64,000 nucleotides of DNA. Origin: Bowmanella dokdonensis. GTDB taxonomy: Bacteria > Pseudomonadota > Gammaproteobacteria > Enterobacterales > Alteromonadaceae. The notes below the pieces were generated by a model that did not search any database, had not been told where the DNA came from, and saw only the letters and a program-made list of their open reading frames with translations. The position numbers were made by a program, and so were the translations under genes. The stretch covers positions 186,001-250,000 of the forward strand of contig NZ_JAFKCV010000005.1 of assembly GCF_017254865.1 (NCBI RefSeq), given 5' to 3'. Below, piece after piece: positions 1 to 8,804 of this stretch; position 1 is the stretch's first letter, and each line of letters opens with the position of its first letter.

Positions 1-82
1 ACCAGACCCTGTCCTTGCGGCAACGCGGACAATCGGCATCGTAGAAAACCCGCAGGCTGGAGCGTTTTGATTGACTGTTCAT
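1..82 (-). CDS. DCC-family thiol-disulfide oxidoreductase (DUF393), 5' end only
   Basis: Reading the minus strand from an ATG at 82 gives 27 residues running off the window edge: a basic N-terminus, then VFYDADCPRCRK. A beta-strand followed by D-C-P-x-C-R is the signature of the DCC (DUF393) thioredoxin-like family, whose members are usually about 110-140 residues, so most of the gene lies outside. The CPRC pair is the presumed redox centre. The gene is transcribed away from the restriction island and is probably the last core gene before it. The family call rests on one motif; partner and substrate are unknown. Confidence 0.6.
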   Translation of the reverse strand, partial: MNSQSKRSSLRVFYDADCPRCRKDRVW

Positions 83-247
83 GCTGTCAGCTTAGCTGAC
101 TGGTGGTGGTTTTTGGTTGGCTGAAGTGGACGCAAGGCGAAATTCTATCGCTTTTTATGATAGTCATCTCTTTGTATTCAAAAGAAAAACAGATTGGCGT
201 ATGCTCTGGTAAAAGTAGCCAAGATCGGTGCAGGACAAAGGAATAAT

Positions 248-460
248 ATGGCTAGACCGGAAAGCTGGAGCGAGCAGGAAATCACTGCAACGGTCGCAGA
301 CTATATCCGGATGCTGACGCTTGAATTAGCAGGGCAAAGCTATAACAAAACCGAGCATAGAAAGGCTCTGCTGACCAAGCTAAACAACCGCAGCGAAGCC
401 GCTGTTGAGCTAAAGCACCAAAATATTAATCTCTCCATTCTCTCACCAGTGTGGAACTGA
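248..460 (+). pseudogene. Truncated N-terminus of a DUF3883/HNH restriction-type protein
   Basis: From ATG 248, preceded by AAAGGA, the frame gives 70 residues beginning MARPESWSEQEI, with NKTEHRKALL and NRSEAAVELKHQN. From memory this matches the N-terminal module of a widespread HNH/DUF3883-type family in which it is followed by several hundred residues. Here the similarity stops at KHQNIN, followed by nine unrelated residues and a stop at 460. No continuation was found in the other frames up to 567, so this is probably a remnant left when the island inserted or rearranged. An upstream in-frame ATG at 194 exists, but the family-like start and the ribosome site favour 248. Confidence 0.5.
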
Positions 461-567
461 AAAATACACAAGACGTTTTGGTGATTATCCAGTTTTAATA
501 ATTGTCTTTCATTGGTAGAGATGGCAGGATTTGGCAACCATAATGCAACGTCGGCAAAGGTAAGGCT

Positions 568-768
568 ATGGTAAACGCTGAAAATGAGATCCTAACTTTA
601 GATGAGGTTGCAACCTATCTGAAAGCAGGAAAGCGTACAGTCTATCGCTTAGCTGCAGCCAAGAAGATCCCTGCTTTTAAGGTCGGTAGCACGTGGCGGT
701 TTTCACGTGTAGAAATCGACAACTGGATCAAGCAGCAATCAATATATCCTGCGACTGGAAGCGATTAA
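568..768 (+). CDS. Small helix-turn-helix (excisionase/MerR-like) DNA-binding protein
   Basis: A 66-residue protein containing a single HTH_17-type domain (about residues 8-60): LTLDEVATYL, then RTVYRLAAAKKIPAFKVG, then WRFSRVEIDNWI. This is the winged-helix form shared by phage excisionases and many small regulators. An AAGG ribosome site lies upstream. It sits 107 bp before the methyltransferase operon in the same direction, so it may control that operon in the way controller proteins do in restriction systems. An excisionase role is less likely because no integrase is visible in the window. Domain call secure; role inferred. Confidence 0.75.
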   Translation: MVNAENEILTLDEVATYLKAGKRTVYRLAAAKKIPAFKVGSTWRFSRVEIDNWIKQQSIYPATGSD

Positions 769-875
769 GATCGCAGCTCTGGCAAGGTTGGGTGACGCTC
801 AGAATTGTATTGTTAGGCAGCTTTAATTGCCGATCACAAAGAGAAAGTTAAATGCGGATTCGGGGAATAGTATAA

Positions 876-2474
876 ATGGCGGCATCAAGTGCAATTCGGA
901 AAAAAACTGCCCGGCTCAGAGGGGGCAATCCGCCACGATTTATGGACTTGTTCGCCGGATGCGGTGGGATTTCCCTTGGGTTTGCCACTGCAGGCTTTGA
1001 GCTTGTTGCCTCCGTGGAACTGGACCCTTGGGCTGCAGAGTCTCATGGGGCCAATTTTGCGGCCGTAAGCCACGGCAGAAATCTACAGGCCCATTTCAAG
1101 GCTCGTGACATTACTCGTGAAGATCCTGCTTCCATTTTCAAGGACCTGGATATTTCTGGTTCTGTTGATGAGCAGGTGGATGTTCTGGTTGGGGGACCTC
1201 CTTGTCAAGCCTTCGCCCGCGTGGGGCGCGCCAAGCTCCGTCATGAGGCACACCGCCGAGAAGAGGACGATGCGGATATCGCATTTCTGGTGGATGGCAG
1301 GGTGAATCTCTGGCAGCGCTATCTGCATTACGTCCGCGAAACCAAGCCTCTTGCTCTTCTGATGGAGAATGTGCCGGACATCCTGAATCACGGTGGTAAG
1401 AATGTCGCAGAGACTGTGGCAGAGCACCTTAGGAAGGAAGGCTATTTGGTCCGCTACACCCTGCTAAATGCCTCATGGTTCGGCGTCCCCCAAATACGAG
1501 AGCGCATGTTTCTGATTGGAGTTCATGAGAGCCTGGATGTGGATGTTGTATTTCCTACACCCACCCATCACACGTTGCTACCAGCTGGATATGGGGGCAC
1601 ACGTGCGGCAGCTCGAAAGCTTATCCCGCGGCACAACGGACACAACCAGGAAGTTGGGCACGGTCACTGCTGGATCAGCGACCCGACCGAAGATGACGGC
1701 CTGCCTTCAACTACCACCGCCGGCGAGGCGCTTGCAGATCTACCTCCGATCTTTGCCCTAGACCTTCTGGAGAAAGGACAGATCACACGCGGCCGCAAGG
1801 ATCCAGCTGACCCAGTGTTTTATACATCCCACAAACCGACAACCGCCTGGTCCCGATTGATGCGGCAATGGCCGGGATTCTGTACTGCTGACCAGACCAC
1901 GGGACATGTCATTCGCTATCTGCCCCGCGACTATAAGATCTTCCGCATGATGGAGGAAGGCTGGCAATATCCGGAGGTCTGGCACTTCATTGAAGAGAAA
2001 CGCCAGCAGCTAATGAACAAACGCTGGCTGTCGGGTGAAAATAAAAATGCAGATCCCGCCCAGATTCGGGGATTTATCAAAGAGTGGACGCTGCCCTACG
2101 ACCCGGGAAAGTTTCCTAACAAATGGTGGAAACTGTACCGAGACAAACCGGTACGCACACTGATGGCGCATCTGGGCAAGGACTCGTACAGCCATATCCA
2201 TTTTGACAGCGATCAAGCGAGAACCATCTCTGTCAGAGAGGCGGCAAGATTGCAGTCTTTCCCAGATGGGTTCGTGCTTCGCGGAAGTATGAACCCGGCG
2301 TTCAAGCAGATTGGCAACGCTGTGCCACCGTTAGTCTCCTACGCGATCGCCATGGAAATACGAGCGATGATTGGCTGTCAAACGATCCCCGATATGCGCC
2401 ATGAACTGCTGAGCCCCAAAAAACAGAAGGTTGCGACCACCGGATGGAGTGAAAAGAAGAAATGCGTTTCCTGA
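876..2474 (+). CDS. DNA (cytosine-5) methyltransferase
   Basis: A 532-residue C5 DNA methyltransferase. Motif I is FMDLFAGCGGISLGF (about 22-36). Motif IV is GGPPCQAF with the catalytic Cys at about 110. Motif VI is the ENV at about 164-166, and motif VIII is QIRERMFLIG (about 205-214). Motif IX is RTISVREAARLQSFPDGF, and motif X is QIGNAVPPLV near 487. A large variable segment between VIII and IX should hold the target recognition domain. It methylates cytosine at C5 in a site that cannot be read from sequence. It is the first gene of a six-gene operon and overlaps the next gene by 13 bp. Its partners suggest it protects host DNA from the other products rather than acting as a solitary Dcm. 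Confidence 0.93.
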   Translation: MAASSAIRKKTARLRGGNPPRFMDLFAGCGGISLGFATAGFELVASVELDPWAAESHGANFAAVSHGRNLQAHFKARDITREDPASIFKDLDISGSVDEQVDVLVGGPPCQAFARVGRAKLRHEAHRREEDDADIAFLVDGRVNLWQRYLHYVRETKPLALLMENVPDILNHGGKNVAETVAEHLRKEGYLVRYTLLNASWFGVPQIRERMFLIGVHESLDVDVVFPTPTHHTLLPAGYGGTRAAARKLIPRHNGHNQEVGHGHCWISDPTEDDGLPSTTTAGEALADLPPIFALDLLEKGQITRGRKDPADPVFYTSHKPTTAWSRLMRQWPGFCTADQTTGHVIRYLPRDYKIFRMMEEGWQYPEVWHFIEEKRQQLMNKRWLSGENKNADPAQIRGFIKEWTLPYDPGKFPNKWWKLYRDKPVRTLMAHLGKDSYSHIHFDSDQARTISVREAARLQSFPDGFVLRGSMNPAFKQIGNAVPPLVSYAIAMEIRAMIGCQTIPDMRHELLSPKKQKVATTGWSEKKKCVS

Positions 2475-4468
2475 TTCTGCGAATCCTGACCCACAGTGAA
2501 CTCGGTATGTTTCACGAGTACCGGCGACAGGGGAAGGAAGGGTCCAAGCAAAGGGCCATAAATTTTGACTGGAATGTGGTTGACCGGGTTTTCCCTGCAG
2601 CCAAGGATTCTGATCTTATCGAAATGGACCTACTTCACGACACGGACAAAGGAGTGAGTAATGCGCGGCAGTGGCTGAAGCGCCAGGATAAGAACTGGCG
2701 CCTAGAGGGGAATTGTCCGAAGGACAAACTTTACCACTATGTGGAGCCAGGCTGCCTATTCGCAATGGATGTAGAGGCGGGAAAAAGTCCCGCTTCCGGC
2801 GCATGGGCTGTATTCTCAGCAGATGATCATGTGACCAGAGCAATCTTGGCAGACGGCGAAAGCAGTGGGCTTGCAAAGTCCGCAATGATTGCTCTTCACG
2901 ACGAAGAGGGAATGCGTACTTGGCAGATACTGAGTGATGCGCGGCCCGATCTTTTCTCGGCACCTAAGAAGGAAGGGATTATGTCTACGCCTGTTAAAAA
3001 TGTAGTGTTGAACAACGGTGTTGAGCTGGCCCCCAACCCTGCCAGACTTGTGAAAATCCTGGCAGCAGTCGGTCACACGATGCCGTCAGCAGTTGCCGAC
3101 TTGGTGGACAATGCGATCAGCGCCGATGCAACAGATATCTCCATAAAGTTCGGACGTCCAGACGGAGGGCACGGTCGATGGATGAGCATAACTGATAACG
3201 GCTGCGGCATGGATTCTGAAAGATTGTCTGAAGCCATGAGAATCGGCGGCGATTCCGTATACGAGGACAACAGCCTGGGTAAGTACGGTTACGGTCTTAA
3301 GGGCGCATCCTGGTCCCAAGCAAAGGTTTTCACGGTTGCGACAAAACTGGAAGGCGAGCAGTCACACCACCTGACTTGGGACGTTGACAATATGGAAGGA
3401 TGGATCGCCACATCTAACCCTATGGAACCCTGGGAGTTGGAAGCCACTGTTCTTGGAAGCAGTGGGACGGTCGTTCTCTGGAAAGATATGCGTCCGCCGC
3501 AAAATCTGTCGGCAGCCCGCGGCCTGGACCCGTATTCGTATGAAGTCATGCTTCTGGAGCGTCATCTCGCGCTGGTCTTTCACCGCTTCCTTGAAGGCAA
3601 AGCCGTCGGTCGGAAAAAAGTAACAATCACCATCAACGGCAATCATGTCGAACCCAACAACCCGGTTGGTCACCCTCTTGCCTCCGCTTACGACGCCAAG
3701 ACTGTCCGCATACCGACGGAATACGAGGATGGCAAGGTAATGGTGCAGGCTTATCTACTTCCGAATGAGGAAGAGATTGCCGCATATCACCAGAAAGAGG
3801 GCGCCGATGCTGCCCGTCGGGCACGTGACCTGATTAGCCTGCACGGCAATTGGAATGATACCCAGGGACTGTTCATATACCGTCACGATCGCCTTATCAA
3901 GTGGGGTGGATGGCATCAGATGTGGCGAACTAACGACGAGAAAACCAAACTCGCGCGAGTAGTCGTCAATTTTGACAAAGTGTTGGATGATGCCTTTAAA
4001 ATCAATATCAGCAAGCAAATAGTCCAGCTTCCAATGCAATTACAGGCAGAGATAAAAAGTCTCGCCAATCTCGCCCGCAAGGACAGTCAGAAGAAATACC
4101 GAAAACCACGGCAGACTCCCACTACTCAACCTCATGCTGGCTTCTCCACTGGTGCAAACGCCACAAGAAATGGCGCAGAAAAAATGTCCGCGCCCACTCT
4201 ATCACCTACAGTGTCACCGGGAGCTTCGCCTACTCCAGCACCGAAAGTTGGTATCAAAGAAGTCAAGACAGACAAGTTTGTGTGGAAGGTGACAAAAGGG
4301 ATGACAGGCTCCCTTGATATTCAGGTCAGTGATCTCAATCCGGGATTGTCCGCCCTGGTGCGCCAAATCCGCTCCGATCCTCATGCCCTTTCGCATTTGG
4401 CCGACTTTCTCGGCGGTCTGGATGAGGCGGAGGTACAAAGACATCTGATGACAGAAAGAGATGACTGA
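2462..4468 (+). CDS. MutL/MORC-like GHKL ATPase with extra N-terminal domain
   Basis: 668 residues. Residues 1-173 are a domain I do not recognise. From about 174 a GHKL ATPase follows. Its N-box is AVADLVDNAISADAT, with Asp where MutL has the catalytic Glu and the Mg-binding Asn kept. ITDNGCGM supplies the ATP-binding Asp, and LGKYGYGLKGAS is the lid motif. A Pro/Thr-rich linker (about 545-595) precedes a short C-terminal domain. Similar ATPases linked to C5 methylases and Z1 proteins are described in the literature on MutL homologues in restriction systems and the origin of MORC ATPases. An internal in-frame ATG at 2981 with a strong AAGGAAGGG site could give a 495-residue form. The stop codon overlaps the next start (TGATG). 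Confidence 0.85.
   Translation: MRFLILRILTHSELGMFHEYRRQGKEGSKQRAINFDWNVVDRVFPAAKDSDLIEMDLLHDTDKGVSNARQWLKRQDKNWRLEGNCPKDKLYHYVEPGCLFAMDVEAGKSPASGAWAVFSADDHVTRAILADGESSGLAKSAMIALHDEEGMRTWQILSDARPDLFSAPKKEGIMSTPVKNVVLNNGVELAPNPARLVKILAAVGHTMPSAVADLVDNAISADATDISIKFGRPDGGHGRWMSITDNGCGMDSERLSEAMRIGGDSVYEDNSLGKYGYGLKGASWSQAKVFTVATKLEGEQSHHLTWDVDNMEGWIATSNPMEPWELEATVLGSSGTVVLWKDMRPPQNLSAARGLDPYSYEVMLLERHLALVFHRFLEGKAVGRKKVTITINGNHVEPNNPVGHPLASAYDAKTVRIPTEYEDGKVMVQAYLLPNEEEIAAYHQKEGADAARRARDLISLHGNWNDTQGLFIYRHDRLIKWGGWHQMWRTNDEKTKLARVVVNFDKVLDDAFKINISKQIVQLPMQLQAEIKSLANLARKDSQKKYRKPRQTPTTQPHAGFSTGANATRNGAEKMSAPTLSPTVSPGASPTPAPKVGIKEVKTDKFVWKVTKGMTGSLDIQVSDLNPGLSALVRQIRSDPHALSHLADFLGGLDEAEVQRHLMTERDD
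2969..2983 (+). promoter_or_regulatory. Internal ribosome-binding site and in-frame ATG in the GHKL gene
   Basis: AAGGAAGGG followed by ATT and then ATG at 2981, in frame with the 668-residue reading frame. It falls exactly between the unrecognised N-terminal domain and the GHKL domain. This is as good as any ribosome site in the operon, so two products from one gene, or a former gene boundary, are both plausible. Confidence 0.5.
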
Positions 4469-6828
4469 TGGATACAGTCCGCATCTTAGGGACAGTCCCA
4501 CCGAGACCGATATGGACTGATCGCCTCACTGCTGAATCATGGCGCCATTGGAGTAGGCTGGAGGCGTTGCTGTACGCAGACCAAAAATGGGAATCTCAGC
4601 AAGTGGATTCAGTGGCGGCCGAGTCGCTGAGGGTTTTGCGACACATTCCAGACCCTCAGCAGAACGCCCCGTTCCAGGGACGCGGGCTTGTTGTTGGCTA
4701 TGTGCAGAGCGGCAAGACGGCGAATTATACCGCCGTGGCCGCGCGAGCCGCCGACGCTGGCTACCGGCTTGTCATAGTCCTCTCCGGTATCCACGACTCT
4801 CTCCGGAGCCAAACTCAAAACCGTCTAGAGCGGGAGTTAACCGGACATCAAGCGGGCAACTCGCTAGTTGCCGAGTATTCCTCAGAGTGGAGCCTGCTGA
4901 CGACACCCACCGAGGATTTCCGGGCGCAGGATGAGGGCATCCTCCAATTACCGGGTTCTTTCCTGGCGGTTGTAAAGAAGAACGTCGCTATACTGCAGAA
5001 GTTGGACCGCTGGTTAGAGTCTGCATCAAATTACTTGGATGAAATGGCGGTCCTGATCATTGACGATGAAGCGGACCAAGCGTCCATCAATACAAAAGGC
5101 AATCGTCCCCTGGATCCGGCCATTGGAGATGGGGATGACGACGACGAGAACTTGGCGCCATCAAGAACAAATGCCCTGATCCGTTCCATTCTGACGCGAA
5201 TGAAGAAGGCAGCCTATATCGCCTACACTGCCACCCCCTTCGCTAACATTCTGGTCAACCCTGAAGCTACTGATCGTAGAGTAGGTATCGATCTCTTTCC
5301 CAAAGACTTTGTTATCCAGTTGCCGCGCCCTAAAGGCTACACTGGAACCGAGGAACTTTTCGGAGCCACTGCGCGGGAGCGTGAAGTACTGCGAATAGTG
5401 CCCGGGGAGGATGTGACAGCATTGCGCGGCTCCCGCCGGCGCAGAAAGGCGGAGATTGTTCTCGGCATAGCCAGCGATACAATACCGGATTCGCTGACCA
5501 ATGCGCTTATCTCGTTCTGCCTAGCCGGCGGAATCAGGATCCTGCGAGGGTTCGCCGGCAAACCTCACACCATGCTGGTGCATGTGAGTCAAAAGACGGA
5601 TGACCAGCGGCGTATCGCCGAAGCCATCCGTGAGCAGTTTGACCTGTGGCGCGAAGCTGAGCGTCAGGGGCAGCGGCTTGATATGATTTTCGGACCGGCT
5701 TGGGAAAACATGAAAGCCGGTATCGAGGCACCCGCAGGCGACAGTGTCATATTGGAAGCCGCCTGTATAGTACTTCGGGAGCTTATGGTACTGGAACTTA
5801 ACAGCGTCACTGGAGAAAACCTGGAATACGAAGAGAAGCCTGGACGGCATATCGTTGCGGTCGGCGGTAACCGATTGTCCCGGGGCTTAACGCTAGAAGG
5901 ACTTACTATCTCTTATTTTCTTCGTACCGCTTCCATGTGCGACACCCTGCTGCAAATGGCACGCTGGTACGGCTTCCGTCGTGGCTATGAGGATCTCATC
6001 CGCATCTGGACCACTGACGGCATCGCAAGGTGGTTTTCAGAGCTGGCCTTGGTCGAACAGTCGCTGCGGGATTCCATCATTGCGCTGTCACGAGCCGGTC
6101 GCAGACCAGATCAGATGGCCATCCGCCTCCGCGCACACAGCGACCTCCTGCTGACAGCGCGTAACAAGTCTGGTACAGCGCAGACACAACAAGACTCTTG
6201 GTCGGGAGAGCACCCACAAACCGTCCTGCTTCCTCTGTCTGAACCGTCAAAACTGCAGGCAAACCTAGCATTGACTGACAGATTTATTGCTGGTGTTTCC
6301 CCTGTGCCATGCAAAGGGGGGCTTATGGCGCGGGACATCACCCCCGAGACAATCACGGACTTCCTGCGGGGCTACCAAATCCATGAGGACATTGTTGTCT
6401 TTCGCAACAATCTTTTGGCCGATTGGATCATGGAGAGAGCAATTGCCGGTGAACTGATAGACTGGTCTGTTTTTGTGGCATCACCCGACAGTAGACGCAT
6501 CATCCCCCTTGGTGGGAAGGAAGTCGGCCTTGTGCGCCGCACACGTGTCAGCAGCGAAAGCATAGGTATCCTGACCGATCCGGCCCATGAAGGAGTGGAC
6601 CTGCCTAACGGTCCGGATGCCTACAAGCGGGACGGCGGTTCCTACGATGCTGGTGCTATGCGTGCGGCCAGACCATCAACCCAGGGACTTCTAATCATCT
6701 ACCCTTTAGATCCTGACCACCTCGGTGTTCCAGAAACAGAGGCCGTCATTGCCCTGGCATTGAGTCTGCCACAGACTTCGGATGCGGGGACAGCGTGGAT
6801 AGTGAACAACATGGTGAGCAATGACTGA
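4468..6828 (+). CDS. Z1-domain superfamily II helicase-like ATPase
   Basis: 786 residues. The Walker A-like motif is GYVQSGKTANY (about 73-83), and LIIDDEADQAS (about 196-206) is the Walker B/DEAD-box equivalent. The C-terminal helicase part carries LSRGLTLEGLTISYF and QMARWYGFR, with the arginine-finger region typical of the Z1 family (PF10593). Z1 proteins are found next to MutL-like ATPases and PD-(D/E)XK nucleases in restriction systems. Here it is expected to translocate on or remodel DNA for cleavage. It starts inside the stop codon of the GHKL gene and overlaps the following gene by 8 bp, so the products are probably made in fixed ratio. Family call firm; mechanism inferred. Confidence 0.88.
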   Translation: MDTVRILGTVPPRPIWTDRLTAESWRHWSRLEALLYADQKWESQQVDSVAAESLRVLRHIPDPQQNAPFQGRGLVVGYVQSGKTANYTAVAARAADAGYRLVIVLSGIHDSLRSQTQNRLERELTGHQAGNSLVAEYSSEWSLLTTPTEDFRAQDEGILQLPGSFLAVVKKNVAILQKLDRWLESASNYLDEMAVLIIDDEADQASINTKGNRPLDPAIGDGDDDDENLAPSRTNALIRSILTRMKKAAYIAYTATPFANILVNPEATDRRVGIDLFPKDFVIQLPRPKGYTGTEELFGATAREREVLRIVPGEDVTALRGSRRRRKAEIVLGIASDTIPDSLTNALISFCLAGGIRILRGFAGKPHTMLVHVSQKTDDQRRIAEAIREQFDLWREAERQGQRLDMIFGPAWENMKAGIEAPAGDSVILEAACIVLRELMVLELNSVTGENLEYEEKPGRHIVAVGGNRLSRGLTLEGLTISYFLRTASMCDTLLQMARWYGFRRGYEDLIRIWTTDGIARWFSELALVEQSLRDSIIALSRAGRRPDQMAIRLRAHSDLLLTARNKSGTAQTQQDSWSGEHPQTVLLPLSEPSKLQANLALTDRFIAGVSPVPCKGGLMARDITPETITDFLRGYQIHEDIVVFRNNLLADWIMERAIAGELIDWSVFVASPDSRRIIPLGGKEVGLVRRTRVSSESIGILTDPAHEGVDLPNGPDAYKRDGGSYDAGAMRAARPSTQGLLIIYPLDPDHLGVPETEAVIALALSLPQTSDAGTAWIVNNMVSND

Positions 6829-7813
6829 AGGCATAACTGCACAGCACTGGGCACAGTTGCGATCTGTGCGGCCACAAAGCGAGGACGCCCTCGCCACTAT
6901 ATCTGTCACCGTGGACGGGAACGGCACCTCTCTGCTCATGGCGATGGACCAGAGCGGACAACTCCATCTACTGATTCCGGTAGCTCATGGTCCCACCGGA
7001 TCGCCTCCATCCGATCTGAATGGCCTTAAAGTACGGCATCGTCGCCTAGAATCTGGAGAAGTACTTGAACTTTCTGCTCCTCCGTCTCATGAGCAGGTGT
7101 TCACCCCTTTTTGTAGGGATATCGTGGATGCTGTCGTACTCCAGGCTCGAGAACCTTGGAAGGCGGTGGCCGCGACCATCCGTGCATGGCAGTCGGCCTG
7201 GAAGCCGGTACGTCCAGCGATGGACAAAACGATTCAAGTAGGTCTTTTCGGCGAACTGCTGGTATTGCGCCGCCTCATGATACCGGCACTCGGTTCAGCA
7301 GCAGTCGAGCAGTGGAGTGGCCCGGAAGCAGAGCGCCACGACTTCGTCGGCGAACGACTGCACATAGAAGTGAAGACCACTCGCAGAAGCCGTCCAGAAC
7401 ATGAGATATCACGCTTGGATCAACTTCGAGCCCCTGCAGGATGTCAACTCTTGTTCGTGTCGGTCCAACTGGAAGAGAGCATTGGCGGCAACGAATCTCT
7501 GGCAACCGAAGTGGATGCCATTGTGGAGCTTCTGCGCGGAGACGCCGCCTCGCTTGACTGGTTTATGACGAAGATGGTGAACATGGGATGGTCTGAGGAA
7601 GCGCGAAACTCTGGTGAGCTACTCCACTTTTTTTTGCGAGGAGCCGAAGTCTATGCCGTTGACGAGGATTTTCCGAGGCTTCCCGACAACTTCTTGCCCC
7701 CACCAGGTATAGTCTCTGTAAAGTACACCGTTGATCTCGCCAACCTGCCCTCCCTGGGTGTCGACGAGGCATCTGCTTTCATCACGGCTGCCAACCAACG
7801 ACATGAGCCTTAA
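6821..7813 (+). CDS. DUF4420 / PD-(D/E)XK motif nuclease-like protein
   Basis: 330 residues. The central motif set is LFGELLVLRRL (Glu of the first helix), HDFVGERLHIEVKTT (Asp, then E-V-K), spread over about residues 140-190. This is the PD-(D/E)XK restriction fold as seen in PF14390 (DUF4420). The D and ExK residues needed for metal-dependent phosphodiester cleavage are present. It is the predicted DNA-cleaving or DNA-binding partner of the Z1 ATPase. It overlaps the Z1 gene by 8 bp upstream and the Vsr gene by about 11 bp downstream. Family assignment is good; nuclease activity is inferred from the intact residues. Confidence 0.83.
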   Translation: MTEGITAQHWAQLRSVRPQSEDALATISVTVDGNGTSLLMAMDQSGQLHLLIPVAHGPTGSPPSDLNGLKVRHRRLESGEVLELSAPPSHEQVFTPFCRDIVDAVVLQAREPWKAVAATIRAWQSAWKPVRPAMDKTIQVGLFGELLVLRRLMIPALGSAAVEQWSGPEAERHDFVGERLHIEVKTTRRSRPEHEISRLDQLRAPAGCQLLFVSVQLEESIGGNESLATEVDAIVELLRGDAASLDWFMTKMVNMGWSEEARNSGELLHFFLRGAEVYAVDEDFPRLPDNFLPPPGIVSVKYTVDLANLPSLGVDEASAFITAANQRHEP

Positions 7814-8276
7814 AGAGCCCACACCAAAACCAAAGACATTAATAAGCAAGCTCCGGAGACCCAAGAGCGCACCGATGAGCCGCTCCGAAAACATGTCTCG
7901 TATCCGTGGCAAAGACACACAACCGGAGTTCAAGGTGCGCCGCGCTTTATGGGCGGCAGGGCTCCGCTACCGTCTACACGACAGGTCTCTGGCGGGAAAC
8001 CCTGATCTGGTTTTCCCTGGACGGCGAGCGGTTGTTTTCGTTCACGGTTGCTTTTGGCACTGCCATGAGGGATGCAGTAACTTTCGTATCCCAAAAACCC
8101 GTTCTGAGTGGTGGGCTGCAAAGCTGGCTCGCAATAAAGAGAGGGACGCAAAGGTTCGTTCTGAGCTAGAGGCTGCCGGATGGAGCGTATTGGTAATTTG
8201 GGAGTGCGAGGTGGCGGATTCGGTTCGGCTGGATGAACTTATGCACGAACTAAAGCTGCTACCACACAAATTATAA
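7803..8276 (+). CDS. vsr: Very-short-patch-repair-type endonuclease (Vsr)
   Basis: From ATG 7803 the product is 157 residues, close to E. coli Vsr (156); a second possible ATG at 7875 would give 133. Vsr hallmarks are MSRIRGKDTQPEFKVRRAL, then GNPDLVF with the catalytic Asp, VFVHGCFWHCHEGC with zinc and catalytic ligands, and WSVLVIWECEV near the end. Vsr enzymes nick at T:G mismatches that arise from deaminated 5-methylcytosine, so one beside a C5 methylase repairs methylation damage. In multi-gene restriction operons it may instead supply the cutting activity. It overlaps the DUF4420 gene, showing it is part of the same transcript. Identity firm; role in this system open. Confidence 0.92.
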   Translation: MSLKEPTPKPKTLISKLRRPKSAPMSRSENMSRIRGKDTQPEFKVRRALWAAGLRYRLHDRSLAGNPDLVFPGRRAVVFVHGCFWHCHEGCSNFRIPKTRSEWWAAKLARNKERDAKVRSELEAAGWSVLVIWECEVADSVRLDELMHELKLLPHKL

Positions 8277-8294
8277 CCAAGCTGAGAAGTAAAT

Positions 8295-8804
8295 ATGAAA
8301 AGTGGTGTTTCCAGCGGTAACAAATTTCTTACTGATCTTCGATCTTTTGACGACATCGCTCTATTGCAACTCCGCAGTGCAGTCGACAAAGAAGCCAGAA
8401 ATCGCGGGTTGAGTTTTAGTGTTGGCGAAATTGGGGAAAAGCTCGCCATATCCTATTTTAAAGAGAGAGCTGACCTCCCAGTCTTAGCGCCAGCCCCAAC
8501 AGGTACAAAAAACATAGACGCAATCTCTCGGGATGGAAACCGCTACTCAATCAAAACGTTACAAAGATCCAGGAAGACAGGGACAATATACCCTGACACG
8601 GAAGACAAGCACCGAAGATTATTTGAATTCATACTCGTCGTACTTATCAATGACGAGTTTTCTCTTGAACAAATAATTGAGCTCGATTGGGAACAGTTTT
8701 GCGCTGCCCGAAGTTGGGATGTCAGAATGAACGCATGGTACATTGGACGTTCCCGCCGCGCTTTAAGCATCGGACGTCAGATCTACCCACAAGCCATAGA
8801 CTAA
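8295..8804 (+). CDS. Unrecognised PD-(D/E)XK-like protein at end of the restriction operon
   Basis: 169 residues, 18 bp after vsr, with a weak ribosome site. I do not recognise the family. Visible pattern: VGEIGEKLAISYF (Glu-bearing helix, about 43-55), KNIDAISRDGNRYSIKTL (Asp, then S-I-K, about 72-89), followed by FEFILVVLINDE, a hydrophobic strand as in restriction-fold proteins. This order (E helix, D-x-n-(S/E)xK, strand) fits a PD-(D/E)XK nuclease with Ser in place of the middle acidic residue. The gene looks more A+T-rich than the rest of the operon, suggesting a separate origin. It could be the restriction enzyme for the methylase, or an accessory. Real gene likely; function inferred. 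Confidence 0.6.
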   Translation: MKSGVSSGNKFLTDLRSFDDIALLQLRSAVDKEARNRGLSFSVGEIGEKLAISYFKERADLPVLAPAPTGTKNIDAISRDGNRYSIKTLQRSRKTGTIYPDTEDKHRRLFEFILVVLINDEFSLEQIIELDWEQFCAARSWDVRMNAWYIGRSRRALSIGRQIYPQAID

